Shown: positions 8,451 to 15,674 of the stretch, one piece after another | Layout: every line of letters begins with the position of its first letter | Numbering within the stretch: position 1 is the first letter of the stretch | Assembly (NCBI RefSeq): GCF_900104725.1 | Contig: NZ_LT629758.1 | Coordinates: 4,154,001-4,218,000 of the forward strand | Origin: Actinoplanes derwentensis | GTDB lineage: Bacteria > Actinomycetota > Actinomycetes > Mycobacteriales > Micromonosporaceae | Length of the DNA stretch: 64,000 bases | Reading direction: 5' to 3' | Notes under the pieces: generated by a model | The model's database searches: none | What the model was told of the DNA's origin: nothing | What the model saw: the letters and a program-made list of their open reading frames with translations, nothing else | Translations under genes and position numbers: made by a program

Positions 8451-8581
8451 GAGGAAAGCCCCGCGCACGAGGAAAGCCCAAAGCCATCGCCGCCCCACGC
8501 CGTGAACAACGACCTTAAGCCCATGGCCGCCGCGCACCGCGTCAACACGAGTCCGGTCAGCACGATGCCCGATCAACATCG

Positions 8582-8717
8582 GCAGCGTCGACCCGAACCG
8601 AATCAACATGGGCCCAGTCAACATGGGCAGCGTCAACCCGAACCGCGTCAACAATGAGCCTGATCTACATCAGCAGCGTCAACGCGGATCGGGTCAACAT
8701 GAGCTTGATAAACAGGG
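8582..8717. repeat. About 45-bp degenerate direct repeats
   Basis: The landmark GCAGCGTC recurs at 8582, 8627 and 8673. Each copy continues with an ACCCGAACCG-like block and a TCAACATG-like block. A fourth, more diverged copy seems to precede them near 8537. Confidence 0.65.
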
Positions 8718-8766
8718 ACTTGGGGATGACGCCCCGGGGCAGGTGACGTCTCCGCACATCCTGACA

Positions 8767-8780
8767 TGGGAGCGCTCCCA
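8767..8780. promoter_or_regulatory. Perfect palindrome TGGGAGCGCTCCCA, CebR/CelR-type operator with no adjacent gene
   Basis: The 14-bp sequence is fully palindromic and, from memory, identical to the consensus bound by the LacI-family cello-oligosaccharide repressors CebR (Streptomyces) and CelR (Thermobifida). No supported gene starts next to it: the racemase gene ends 515 bp to the left, and the mannanase to the right points toward it with its 3' end. It could be a relic of a lost promoter or a remote site. Confidence 0.5.
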
Positions 8781-8792
8781 GAGCAACAGTTC

Positions 8793-8825
8793 CGGCCGGG
8801 CGGGACGGTGGCGCCCGCCCGGCCG
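8793..8825. terminator. Strong GC hairpin, possible mannanase terminator
   Basis: A perfect 12-bp stem (8793-8804 and 8814-8825, arm CGGCCGGGCGGG) closes a 9-nt loop. It is the first strong terminator-like structure met by leftward transcription from the mannanase gene after the 11-bp array. Function is inferred. Confidence 0.5.
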
Positions 8826-8881
8826 AAACCGCCGAATCAGACCGCAGTCACGACGGCGCCCAGAACGCGCAGGCGGACCCC

Positions 8882-8924
8882 GGCCGCGCGACCTTGGCCG
8901 CGCGCAACCTTGGCCGCGCGAACC
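8882..8924. repeat. Three GGCCGCGCG units
   Basis: GGCCGCGCG occurs at 8882, 8896 and 8912, separated by ACCTT-type spacers. It lies between the hairpin and the 11-bp array. Confidence 0.7.
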
Positions 8925-8977
8925 CTCGCCATCCGAAAGTCGCACACCCGCAGTCGCGAGCCCGTCACAAGGCGGGC

Positions 8978-9230
8978 GCGAGCAGACCGCGAGCAGACCG
9001 CGAGCAGACCGCGAGCAGACCGCGAGCAGACCGCGAGCAGACCGCGAGCAGACCGCGAGCAGACCGCGAGCAGACCGCGAGCAGACCGCGAGCAGACCGC
9101 GAGCAGACCGCGAGCAGACCGCGAGCAGACCGCGAGCAGACCGCGAGCAGACCGCGAGCAGACCGCGAGCAGACCGCGAGCAGACCGCGAGCAGACCGCG
9201 AGCAGACCGCGAGCAGACCGCGAGCAGACC
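8978..9230. repeat. 23 perfect tandem copies of an 11-bp unit
   Basis: GCGAGCAGACC is repeated head-to-tail without a single substitution over 253 bp (23 x 11). As 11 is not divisible by 3, all three forward frames read the same 11-residue peptide (ADREQTASRPR) in different phases, which explains several spurious long frames here. The array ends 28 bp from the stop codon of the leftward mannanase gene and would be in its 3' untranslated region. Confidence 0.97.
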
Positions 9231-9258
9231 GCTTATTTTGGCCGGGATCGGGCGGGGA

Positions 9259-10638
9259 TCAGGCTGCGGCGCAGGTCACCGTAGGCACCGCGTTGGTACC
9301 GGCCCAGGAACCGAGGAAGCCGAAGTTCGTGGAGGCGCCGGCTGCCAGAGCGCCGTTCCACGCCGCGTTGCGGCCCGTCACTGTGGAGCCGCTGCTGGTC
9401 ACGGTGGCGCCCCAGGCATTGCTGACGGTCTGGCCGTTGGCGAACGTCCAAGTCACGGCCCAGCCGCTGATCGCCGCGCTGCCTGCGGTCACCTTGACGT
9501 CACCCTGGAATCCGCCCGGCCAGCTGCCGGTGACGGCGTAAGTAGCGGTGCAGGCCCCGACCGGCGGGTTCGACGTGCTCGGGGACGGCGAGCTGGGCGA
9601 GGGAGACGGCGAGCTGGGCGACGGCGACGCTGACGACGGGGTCGGTGAGCTGGGCTGGACGCCGCTGAAGATGGTGGCCTCCTTACTGGTGGCCTTCAGA
9701 CCGTTCGGACCGTTGACGATTCGCTGGCCCCAGGTGGTGAGCGAGGTGGCGTCGAAGTTGTTGGTCATGTCCAGGATCGGGTCGGTGTTGCCGGCCCACG
9801 ACCAGCCCAGGTAGCCGATTCCCCGGGCCTGCGCCTCGGCCATCAGTGTGGTGTCGTCGACCTCGCCGGAGGCGAACTGCCAGCCGAACTCGCCGATCAC
9901 CAGGGGCCAGTTGTTGTTCTGGAAGACGTCCAGGTAGTTGCGGATCGACGCGGCGGTGTTGAACACGGCGTACATGTGGATGGAGAGCACCGTGTTGGCG
10001 CGGGTGTCGGCGTTCAGGACGGTCTGCGCGTTGTCTCGCATCGTGTACTGCCAATCTTGACCCCAGTTCGGGGCGTCGATCATCAGCAGGTGCTCGAAGC
10101 CGTTGGTGCGCATCTTCTGGATCGCGGCGACCGTGGCTGCCGTCCACTGGCCGGGGTTGGTGTTGCCGATCGGTTCGTTGCCGATGTTGATGACTACGTA
10201 GTTCTCCTGGCCCACGAGCACACTCTTGAGCCCGATCCAGTAGTTCACCGCCTGGTCCAGGGTGTAGGCGGCGGAGTCTTCGCCGTACCCGGTGGTGTCG
10301 TGGTTCTCCAGTACACAGATCAGCTTGTTGGCCTTGCACAGGCTGATCACGTTGGTGACGTCGGCGGCGGTGTTGGCGGTCCAGCGGCCGCCGCTGAGCA
10401 CGACCCGGACGGTGTTCGCCCCGGCGGCTTTCATGTCCGCGAACGACTGGGTCTGTCCGGCGTACCAGGTGTGCATGTGGTTGATGCCGCGCATCACGAA
10501 CGTCGAGCCGTTGGCCTCGACGATGTTGCGACCGCTGACGCGTAGGCCGGTGGCGGCCCAGGCGGGGTTGACGACGGTGAACACCGCGGCGGTGAGGGTG
10601 ATGAGGACGGCGGCGATCGTGGCCAGTCTTCTCTTCAT
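9259..10638 (-). CDS. Secreted GH5 endo-beta-mannanase (GH5_8-like) with C-terminal CBM2
   Basis: 459 residues. Residues 1-28 are a signal peptide ending AWA. The catalytic TIM barrel (about 30-325) has RGINHMHTWY, a pattern I associate with subfamily 8 mannanases of actinomycetes, the acid/base Glu155 in NIGNEPIG and the nucleophile Glu250 in VIGEFGW. A Pro/Ser/Thr linker (about 329-358) leads to a family 2 carbohydrate-binding module (about 362-459) with CTATYAVTGSWPGGFQ and Trp residues for cellulose/mannan binding. It should be exported and cut mannan, with the CBM holding it on plant cell wall. A cellulase is the alternative. Two inverted repeats upstream are candidate operators. Confidence 0.88.
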   Translation of the reverse strand: MKRRLATIAAVLITLTAAVFTVVNPAWAATGLRVSGRNIVEANGSTFVMRGINHMHTWYAGQTQSFADMKAAGANTVRVVLSGGRWTANTAADVTNVISLCKANKLICVLENHDTTGYGEDSAAYTLDQAVNYWIGLKSVLVGQENYVVINIGNEPIGNTNPGQWTAATVAAIQKMRTNGFEHLLMIDAPNWGQDWQYTMRDNAQTVLNADTRANTVLSIHMYAVFNTAASIRNYLDVFQNNNWPLVIGEFGWQFASGEVDDTTLMAEAQARGIGYLGWSWAGNTDPILDMTNNFDATSLTTWGQRIVNGPNGLKATSKEATIFSGVQPSSPTPSSASPSPSSPSPSPSSPSPSTSNPPVGACTATYAVTGSWPGGFQGDVKVTAGSAAISGWAVTWTFANGQTVSNAWGATVTSSGSTVTGRNAAWNGALAAGASTNFGFLGSWAGTNAVPTVTCAAA

Positions 10639-10726
10639 GACCTGCCTCTTCGGGGAGGTGGAACCGGGGGATGTGAACAGCGCGTGTCGACGCGTTCCAC
10701 CCGCCCCGGGCAGTCCCCTGTGACGT

Positions 10727-10781
10727 CGTTACCGACGTGTTAACGAACCTACCCGCCGAAACGATTCATCGCAATGAATCG
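10727..10781. promoter_or_regulatory. Two inverted repeats upstream of the mannanase gene
   Basis: CGTTACC-gacgt-GTTAACG (10727-10745) is an imperfect palindrome about 90 bp before the mannanase start. CGATTCAT-cgca-ATGAATCG (10762-10781) is a perfect 8-bp stem only 3 bp past the stop of the diguanylate cyclase gene. The first looks like a LacI-type operator; the second could be an operator or a weak terminator. Confidence 0.45.
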
Positions 10782-10784
10782 ATC

Positions 10785-11834
10785 TCAGGCGGCCCGGCGG
10801 TCACGCTTGTCCCGGTACATCGCCGCGTCCGCCTCCGCGGTCAGCGCGTCCAGTCCGGTGCCGGTCCCGGCCGGGCGCAGCGCCGACCCGGCACTGACGC
10901 CGACAGTCACCCGGTGGCCGCCGATGTCGATCGGCTGCCTGACCGCTGAGCGGATCCGGTCGGCCACCGGGCCGATCGCCTCGGCCCGGGCATCCGGCAG
11001 CAGCACCAGGAACTCGTCGCCGCCCAGCCGCCCGACCATGCCCTCGTCGCCGAGCACCAGGGCCAGCCGGGTGCCGATCTCATGCAGCAGCACGTCCCCG
11101 GCCGCGTGCCCGTAGGTGTCGTTGACCTCCTTGAACCCGTTCAGGTCCAGCAACAACACCGCCAGCGGACGGCCGGTGCAACCGTCCGCGTAGGCGGCCA
11201 GCCGCGCCCGGTTCGGCAACCCGGTGAGCGGGTCGTGGGTGGCCTGGTGTTGCAGGGCTCGCCGGGTCTCGTTGAGTTCGGCGAACTGCCGGGCGAACGC
11301 GGACGACTGCGACCCGGCCATGATCGCGGTCATCACGTTGGTGCCGAGAACGAACGCGAGGTCCGGCGAGTCCGGTACCAGCAGCACGAACGCCACCGAT
11401 GTGATCGCGAAGGTGAGCACCGCGCCGAGGAGCTGGTGCCGGATCGCGGCGATCGAGATGCTGAGCGCCAGCAACGGCCATGTGGTCTGGGTGAAGTCCC
11501 GCTCGGAGACCACCACGAACGCGATGATCGTGACCGTGTCGAACAGCACCTGTACCGCGCTGAGCAGCGAATACCAGCGTGACGCCGGTCGCCGCCGGGC
11601 CAGTACGGCCAGCACGTTCGCCGCGGCGATCAGCCCGAGGGCGAGCCAGGACGCGATCATCATGTCGTTGCTGAGCTGGGCGGGCGCCAGGTCGGTCACA
11701 CCGCTCATGTAGACGGCGGTCAGCACGAACCCGACGGAACGTGACGCCATCCCGGCCGTCTCCACCGCCCGCCGCCGCGACCGCAGCGAGTCGTCGACCG
11801 GCGGCGCGGTCCGCCTGCCGGTCACCTTGCGCAT
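10785..11834 (-). CDS. Membrane-bound diguanylate cyclase (GGDEF), paralogue 1
   Basis: 349 residues from ATG at 11834 (AGAGGG lies just upstream; a longer frame opens at 11918). Five or six hydrophobic segments in the first 180 residues form a membrane sensor region. A short linker (FAELNETRRALQHQATHDPLTGLPNR) leads into a complete GGDEF domain with LLDLNGFKEVNDTYGH and RLGGDEFLVLLP, so it should make cyclic di-GMP from two GTP. The residues before GGDEF (LVLGDEGMVGR) contain no RxxD inhibitory site at the usual distance, suggesting no product inhibition. It is a tandem paralogue of the next gene, with near-identical DNA over the active-site segment. Confidence 0.9.
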   Translation of the reverse strand: MRKVTGRRTAPPVDDSLRSRRRAVETAGMASRSVGFVLTAVYMSGVTDLAPAQLSNDMMIASWLALGLIAAANVLAVLARRRPASRWYSLLSAVQVLFDTVTIIAFVVVSERDFTQTTWPLLALSISIAAIRHQLLGAVLTFAITSVAFVLLVPDSPDLAFVLGTNVMTAIMAGSQSSAFARQFAELNETRRALQHQATHDPLTGLPNRARLAAYADGCTGRPLAVLLLDLNGFKEVNDTYGHAAGDVLLHEIGTRLALVLGDEGMVGRLGGDEFLVLLPDARAEAIGPVADRIRSAVRQPIDIGGHRVTVGVSAGSALRPAGTGTGLDALTAEADAAMYRDKRDRRAA

Positions 11835-11925
11835 GGCCCTCTGATCGGCAGCAAACCAGGCAGGCATGAGGAGCCGAGTCGGCAGACATGAGGAAGTCGA
11901 ACCAGGCAGGGCAGGCACGAGGGAG

Positions 11926-12984
11926 TCAGGCCACGGTTCGGCCGCGCTTCTCCCGGTACATGGCGGCGTCCGCCTCGGCCGTCAGCGCGTCCAGGCGAGT
12001 GTCTTCACCGGCCGCCCGCATCGCCACACCGGCGCTGATCCCGACCCGGACCGTGCGGCCGTCACCGAGAGCGACCGGTTGCCGGACATGGTCCCGGATC
12101 CGGGTCACCGTCCGGGCCACCACCGCGGTGTCCGCCTCCGGCAGCAGGACCAGGAACTCGTCCCCGCCCAACCGCCCGACCAGACCTTCGTCGCCGAGCG
12201 CCCCCGCCAGCCGGGCCCCGATCTCGTGCAGCAGCACATCCCCGGCCGCATGCCCGTACGTGTCGTTGACCTCTTTGAACCCGTTCAGGTCCAGCAACAA
12301 CACCGCCAGCGGACGGCCGGCGCAGGCGTCCGCGTAGCCGGCCAGCCGCGCCCGGTTCGGCAACCCGGTCATCGGATCATGGGTGGCCTGGTGCTGCAGC
12401 TCCCGCCGGATCTCGTTGAGTTCGGTCAGGTGATGGTCCAGCGACGACGACTGTGCCCCGGTGATCACCGCGATCAGAAGACCGACACCCAGGACAAAAG
12501 ACGATTCGCTGGTGTACGGCGTGAAATACGTGAAGCCGGCCGAGGTCGCCGCGAAGACCAGCAGCGCGCCGGGCAACCGGTGCCGCAGGGCCGCCACCGC
12601 GATCGCCAGGGACAGCAACGGCCAGGTGGTGGTGCCACTGTCGAGCGTCGAGATCACCACGATGCCGAGGATCGTCGTGGTGTCGAGGACGACCTGTCCG
12701 GCGCTGAGGGGCGTGTACCAGGGTGACGCCGGACGGCGCCGGCTGACGAAGGCGAACACGTTAGCCAACGCCATCAGCACGACGCCCGCCCAACAGGCGA
12801 GCCGCATGTGGTCACTGTTCATCACCGTCGACACCGATCCGGCGCCGATCCCGGCCGCGGCCAGCGCGGTGGAGACGATCCCGAGACCGCGCGACACCAG
12901 GGCCGCGGTCTCGATGGTGCGCCGCCGTTTGAGCAGGGCGCCATCGTCCACGGACACCGGCGAGCGGCGGAGCAGCTTACGCAT
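11926..12984 (-). CDS. Membrane-bound diguanylate cyclase (GGDEF), paralogue 2
   Basis: 352 residues from ATG at 12984, with GGAAGG about 9 nt upstream. It shares layout with its downstream neighbour: N-terminal MRK...DD..L..RRR, several membrane segments, the linker LTELNEIRRELQHQATHDP, and an intact GGDEF domain with LLDLNGFKEVNDTYGHAAG and RLGGDEFLVLLPEAD. Again ALGDEGLVGR lacks the RxxD product-binding site. The membrane parts differ much more than the catalytic parts, suggesting duplication followed by change in signal input. The paralogue starts 91 nt after this stop, so the two may share a transcript. Confidence 0.9.
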   Translation of the reverse strand: MRKLLRRSPVSVDDGALLKRRRTIETAALVSRGLGIVSTALAAAGIGAGSVSTVMNSDHMRLACWAGVVLMALANVFAFVSRRRPASPWYTPLSAGQVVLDTTTILGIVVISTLDSGTTTWPLLSLAIAVAALRHRLPGALLVFAATSAGFTYFTPYTSESSFVLGVGLLIAVITGAQSSSLDHHLTELNEIRRELQHQATHDPMTGLPNRARLAGYADACAGRPLAVLLLDLNGFKEVNDTYGHAAGDVLLHEIGARLAGALGDEGLVGRLGGDEFLVLLPEADTAVVARTVTRIRDHVRQPVALGDGRTVRVGISAGVAMRAAGEDTRLDALTAEADAAMYREKRGRTVA

Positions 12985-13018
12985 GAGCCTTCCATCGGCC
13001 ACGCCGCACCGGTCCTGA

Positions 13019-13100
13019 GCTGATCACGGAAACGGGGCCGGTCAGTGACGACCGGCCGCTGATCACGGAAACGGGGCCGGTCAGTGGCGACCGGCCCCGT
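13019..13100 (-). terminator. Duplicated 39-bp terminator after the chemoreceptor gene
   Basis: Two direct 39-bp copies (13019-13057 and 13058-13096) each contain a GGCCGGTC/GACCGGCC stem with a 6-nt loop. In the copy nearer the chemoreceptor stop, the perfect stem extends to 12 bp (13071-13082 with 13089-13100). Leftward transcripts meet two successive hairpins 20 nt after the stop codon. Confidence 0.8.
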
Positions 13101-13119
13101 ACCAGAAGAGGAATGTGCT

Positions 13120-14679
13120 TTAGAACTTGAACGCGCCGACCAGGTTGCGCAGTTCCTCGGCGGTCCGTGACACCTCGTTGCTGGCCTCGCGGGTCTGGTT
13201 GACACCGCCGACGGTGGCGGCGCTGGCCGCCGAGACGTCACTGATGTTGGTGGCGATGCGCTGTGAACCGGCGGCCACCTCGGCGATGCTGCGGCTCATC
13301 TCGCCGGTGGTGGCGGTCTGCTCCTCGACTGCCGAGGCGATGGTCGTCTGGAAGTCGTTGATCTGGGCGATCACCTCGGAGATCCGGTTGATCACATCGA
13401 CCGCGCCGCCGGTGTCCTGCTGGATGGCGGTGACCCGGCTGCCGATGTCCTCGGTGGCGCGGGCGGTCTCCTGGGCCAGGTCCTTGACCTCGGAGGCGAC
13501 CACCGCGAAGCCCTTGCCGGCGTCCCCGGCACGAGCGGCTTCGATGGTGGCGTTCAGGGCGAGCAGGTTGGTCTGTTCGGCGATCGAGGTGATCAGCTTG
13601 ATCACGTTGCCGATCTCGGCGGACGACTCGCCGAGCTTGCGGATGGTCTCGGTGGCGCTGGCGGCCTCGGACACCGCGATCGAGGCGACCTGTGCGGCGT
13701 CGGCGGCGTTGCGGGAGATCTCCCGGATCGACAGGCCCATCTCCTCCGAGCCGGCCGCGACGGTCTGCACGTTGCGGGAGATCTCGTCGGCCTCGGTCGA
13801 GGCGGAGCTGCTCTGCCGGTCGGTGTTGTCGACGGCCGAGGCGATCTCACCGGAGACGGCGGCCAGCTCGGTCGAGGCGGCGGCGAGGGTGTCGGCGTCG
13901 TGGGCGATGGTCCGCATCGAGTCGCGCATCTTGTCCAGCGACCGGTCCAGGCCGGCCGCCATCACGCCCAGCTCGTCCTGGCTGGTGATCTCGCTGCGGA
14001 TGGTGAGGTCACCCTTGTCCAGGGCGCCGATCACGGTGGCGAGTTGCCGGATCGGGCCGAGGATCGACCGGACCAGCGGGATCGCCATGCCGATCAGCAG
14101 GGCCAGGCCGAGCCCGGCGACGATGAGCGCCCACATCCGGGTGCTGGAGATGGCCGTGTCCATCTCGGCCTTCTGCTGGTCGATGCCGGCCTGCACCTTC
14201 TCGGTGAGGACGTCCAGCTCGCCGTCGGTCTTGTCGTTCTGCTCGGGGATCTGGTCGATGTCGTCGAGAACCGACTTCGGGTTCGCCACGCCGTTGGTGA
14301 CGAACGTCGTGATGAAGGCGTTGAAGGAGTTGAAGTCGGCGCGGTACCCCTGGAACTCGGTGATCAGCGCGCTGGGCATCCCGCAGGACTCCACCGCGTC
14401 GCCGGCCTCGACCGCGGACTGCACGTCGTCGACCACGTCCTGGCTGACGTCCTGGCCGAGGGCGGACCGGTAGGCGTCCACCTTCAGTTCGCTCTGCCGG
14501 TTGTTGAGGTGATTCAGGGCCGCGAGGCAGGCCTCCAGCTTGCGGACGTCCTCGGCCTGTGTACTCAGCGTGGCCTGGCTGGTCAGGGCGATCGCCGCCA
14601 GTGCGCCGAGCGCGACAGCGCCGCCCACGACGATCGCCGCCAGCCGCTTGGCGATACCGATGTTCTGTAACGCGCCCAT
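13120..14679 (-). CDS. Methyl-accepting chemotaxis protein
   Basis: 519 residues. TM1 (about 15-33), an extracytoplasmic four-helix-bundle-type sensor (about 35-190) and TM2 (about 192-212) lead to a HAMP domain (SILGPIRQLATVIGALDKGDL) and a long coiled-coil signalling domain. The conserved hairpin tip is recognisable: EQTNLLALNATIEAARAGDAGKGFAVVASEVK. It should transmit a periplasmic or membrane signal to CheA through CheW; no other chemotaxis genes are in this window. The C-terminus (LRNLVGAFKF) has no CheR-binding pentapeptide. A G-run (GAGGGGGG) precedes the ATG. Confidence 0.93.
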   Translation of the reverse strand: MGALQNIGIAKRLAAIVVGGAVALGALAAIALTSQATLSTQAEDVRKLEACLAALNHLNNRQSELKVDAYRSALGQDVSQDVVDDVQSAVEAGDAVESCGMPSALITEFQGYRADFNSFNAFITTFVTNGVANPKSVLDDIDQIPEQNDKTDGELDVLTEKVQAGIDQQKAEMDTAISSTRMWALIVAGLGLALLIGMAIPLVRSILGPIRQLATVIGALDKGDLTIRSEITSQDELGVMAAGLDRSLDKMRDSMRTIAHDADTLAAASTELAAVSGEIASAVDNTDRQSSSASTEADEISRNVQTVAAGSEEMGLSIREISRNAADAAQVASIAVSEAASATETIRKLGESSAEIGNVIKLITSIAEQTNLLALNATIEAARAGDAGKGFAVVASEVKDLAQETARATEDIGSRVTAIQQDTGGAVDVINRISEVIAQINDFQTTIASAVEEQTATTGEMSRSIAEVAAGSQRIATNISDVSAASAATVGGVNQTREASNEVSRTAEELRNLVGAFKF

Positions 14680-14768
14680 CCGCCCCCCTCAAAAATCCGA
14701 CGTACGGTCCATCGGACGTGACGGCCCTCACCTGAGGGAACCCGCTTAAAGGGCACATGACGGATATT

Positions 14769-15119
14769 TCAGCGATTGAGGTGACGCGTCCAATCCGACG
14801 GTACCGCGCCTGCGGGGCCCGGCGCGGGCTGCTCGGCCGGATGGCTGGCCGGCGGCGCGAGCACCGGCCCGGAACCGGCCGTTTCGCTGCGGAAATCCCA
14901 GAACCAGTCCTCACCCGGCTCGAACGACTGGATCACCGGATGCCCGGTCGCCTTCCAGTGCGCGGTGGCATGCTGCGACGGCGAACTGTCGCAGCAGCCC
15001 ACCTGACCGCACTCGGCGCACCGGCGCAGATGGAACCACCAGCCGCCGGCGGCGAGGCACTCGGCACACCCGGTGCCGGAGGGCGGGACATCGGTCCGGA
15101 TCGGAGCTTCATCAGTCAC
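14769..15119 (-). CDS. UBP-type zinc finger protein
   Basis: 116 residues. The UBP zinc finger is clear: CAECLAAGGWWFHLRRC, then CGQVGCCDSS, QHATAHWKATGHPVIQSFE and W-W. In eukaryotes this fold binds the ubiquitin C-terminus; bacterial stand-alone versions are common in actinobacteria with unknown role. The C-terminal 30 residues are Pro/Ala-rich. Start is GTG at 15117-15119 with TAGTTT (15126-15131) exactly 6 nt upstream and no Shine-Dalgarno, so it may be leaderless. It follows the HxlR gene on the same strand by 12 nt. Confidence 0.85.
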   Translation of the reverse strand: MTDEAPIRTDVPPSGTGCAECLAAGGWWFHLRRCAECGQVGCCDSSPSQHATAHWKATGHPVIQSFEPGEDWFWDFRSETAGSGPVLAPPASHPAEQPAPGPAGAVPSDWTRHLNR

Positions 15120-15131
15120 CCCGGAAAACTA

Positions 15132-15500
15132 TCAATGCGAGCGGTCGTACGCCGCACGCGCCGCCTGTGCGGCCGGGACCTCACTCTCGACCAGCTCGAT
15201 CAGCTCGACGAGTTTGGCGGCGGCCCGCGCGCCGAAGTCGGTGAGGCTGTACTCCACCCGGGGCGGGATGGTTGCCTGCACCTCGCGCCGGACCAGACCG
15301 TCGCGCTCGAGCGCCTGCAACGTCTGGGCCAGCATCTTCTCGCTCACCCCGTCGACCCGGCGGCGCAGGGCGTTGAATCGGTAGGACCCCTCGTGCAGCG
15401 CGGCCAGCGCCAGCCCGCCCCACCGGCCGGTGACGTTGGCCAGCACGTCACGGGAGGCACAGTCACGTGCGAACACGCTGGGGATCAGGTCGTCGTCCAC
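15132..15500 (-). CDS. HxlR-family transcriptional regulator
   Basis: 122 residues with the winged-helix HxlR core: DVLANVTGRWGGLALAALHEG, FNALRRRVDGVSEKMLAQTLQALERDGLV and PPRVEYSLTDFGA. A single cysteine near the N-terminus (ARDCASRDVL, Cys14) matches the redox-sensing cysteine known in some HxlR/DUF24 regulators. The GTG start at 15500 has TATTGT (15508-15513) 7 nt upstream. It is divergent from a quinone-reductase-like gene and very likely represses it until a quinone or other electrophile modifies the cysteine; this mode of action is inferred from homologous pairs. Confidence 0.88.
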   Translation of the reverse strand: MDDDLIPSVFARDCASRDVLANVTGRWGGLALAALHEGSYRFNALRRRVDGVSEKMLAQTLQALERDGLVRREVQATIPPRVEYSLTDFGARAAAKLVELIELVESEVPAAQAARAAYDRSH

Positions 15501-15521
15501 ACCGTCGACAATACCAGCGCC

Positions 15522-15555
15522 TTCGAAAAGTTTGCACTTTCAAAAAGTTAGTGCC
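15522..15555. promoter_or_regulatory. HxlR/quinone reductase operator candidate: two 17-bp direct repeats
   Basis: TTCGAAAAGTTTGCACT (15522-15538) is followed immediately by TTCAAAAAGTTAGTGCC (15539-15555). AAAGT-ttgc-ACTTT (15527-15540) is an inverted repeat within them. This AT-rich block stands out in the divergent gap. Confidence 0.55.
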
Positions 15556-15674
15556 ATTGTTCTGGACATCGCCACCGAGCTGGTAAGAACCGAGTCGAGC
15601 CGGGAAGAACCGGGTCGATCCTGGGAACCACCGAGCCGGGCCGGGGAAGCCGAGCTGGAAACTGAGGAGTCACC

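Larger units (their letters stand above)
8253..9258. other. About 1 kb gene-free minisatellite island
   Basis: No frame here carries a recognisable domain or normal codon pattern. The stretch is a succession of unrelated short repeat families: 21-bp units (8338-8450), an 18-bp-period pair (8447-8479), about 45-bp units (8582-8717), a perfect 14-bp palindrome (8767-8780), a 12-bp-stem hairpin (8793-8825), three GGCCGCGCG units (8882-8924) and an 11-bp array (8978-9230). It separates the racemase gene from the 3' end of the leftward mannanase gene. Confidence 0.8.

Noticed and set aside
8409..8657. Small frames on both strands in the minisatellite island
   Set aside because: Both strands are open only because of the repeats; no ribosome site, promoter or domain supports a gene.
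8978..9230. Possible CRISPR array
   Set aside because: Units are only 11 bp, directly adjacent with no spacers, and no cas genes are present.
8608..9633. Long forward open frames reading through the 11-bp array (ADREQTASRPR repeats)
   Set aside because: All three frames give the same repeated peptide because 11 is not divisible by 3, and the flanks have no gene-like codon use. They are artefacts of the stop-free repeat.
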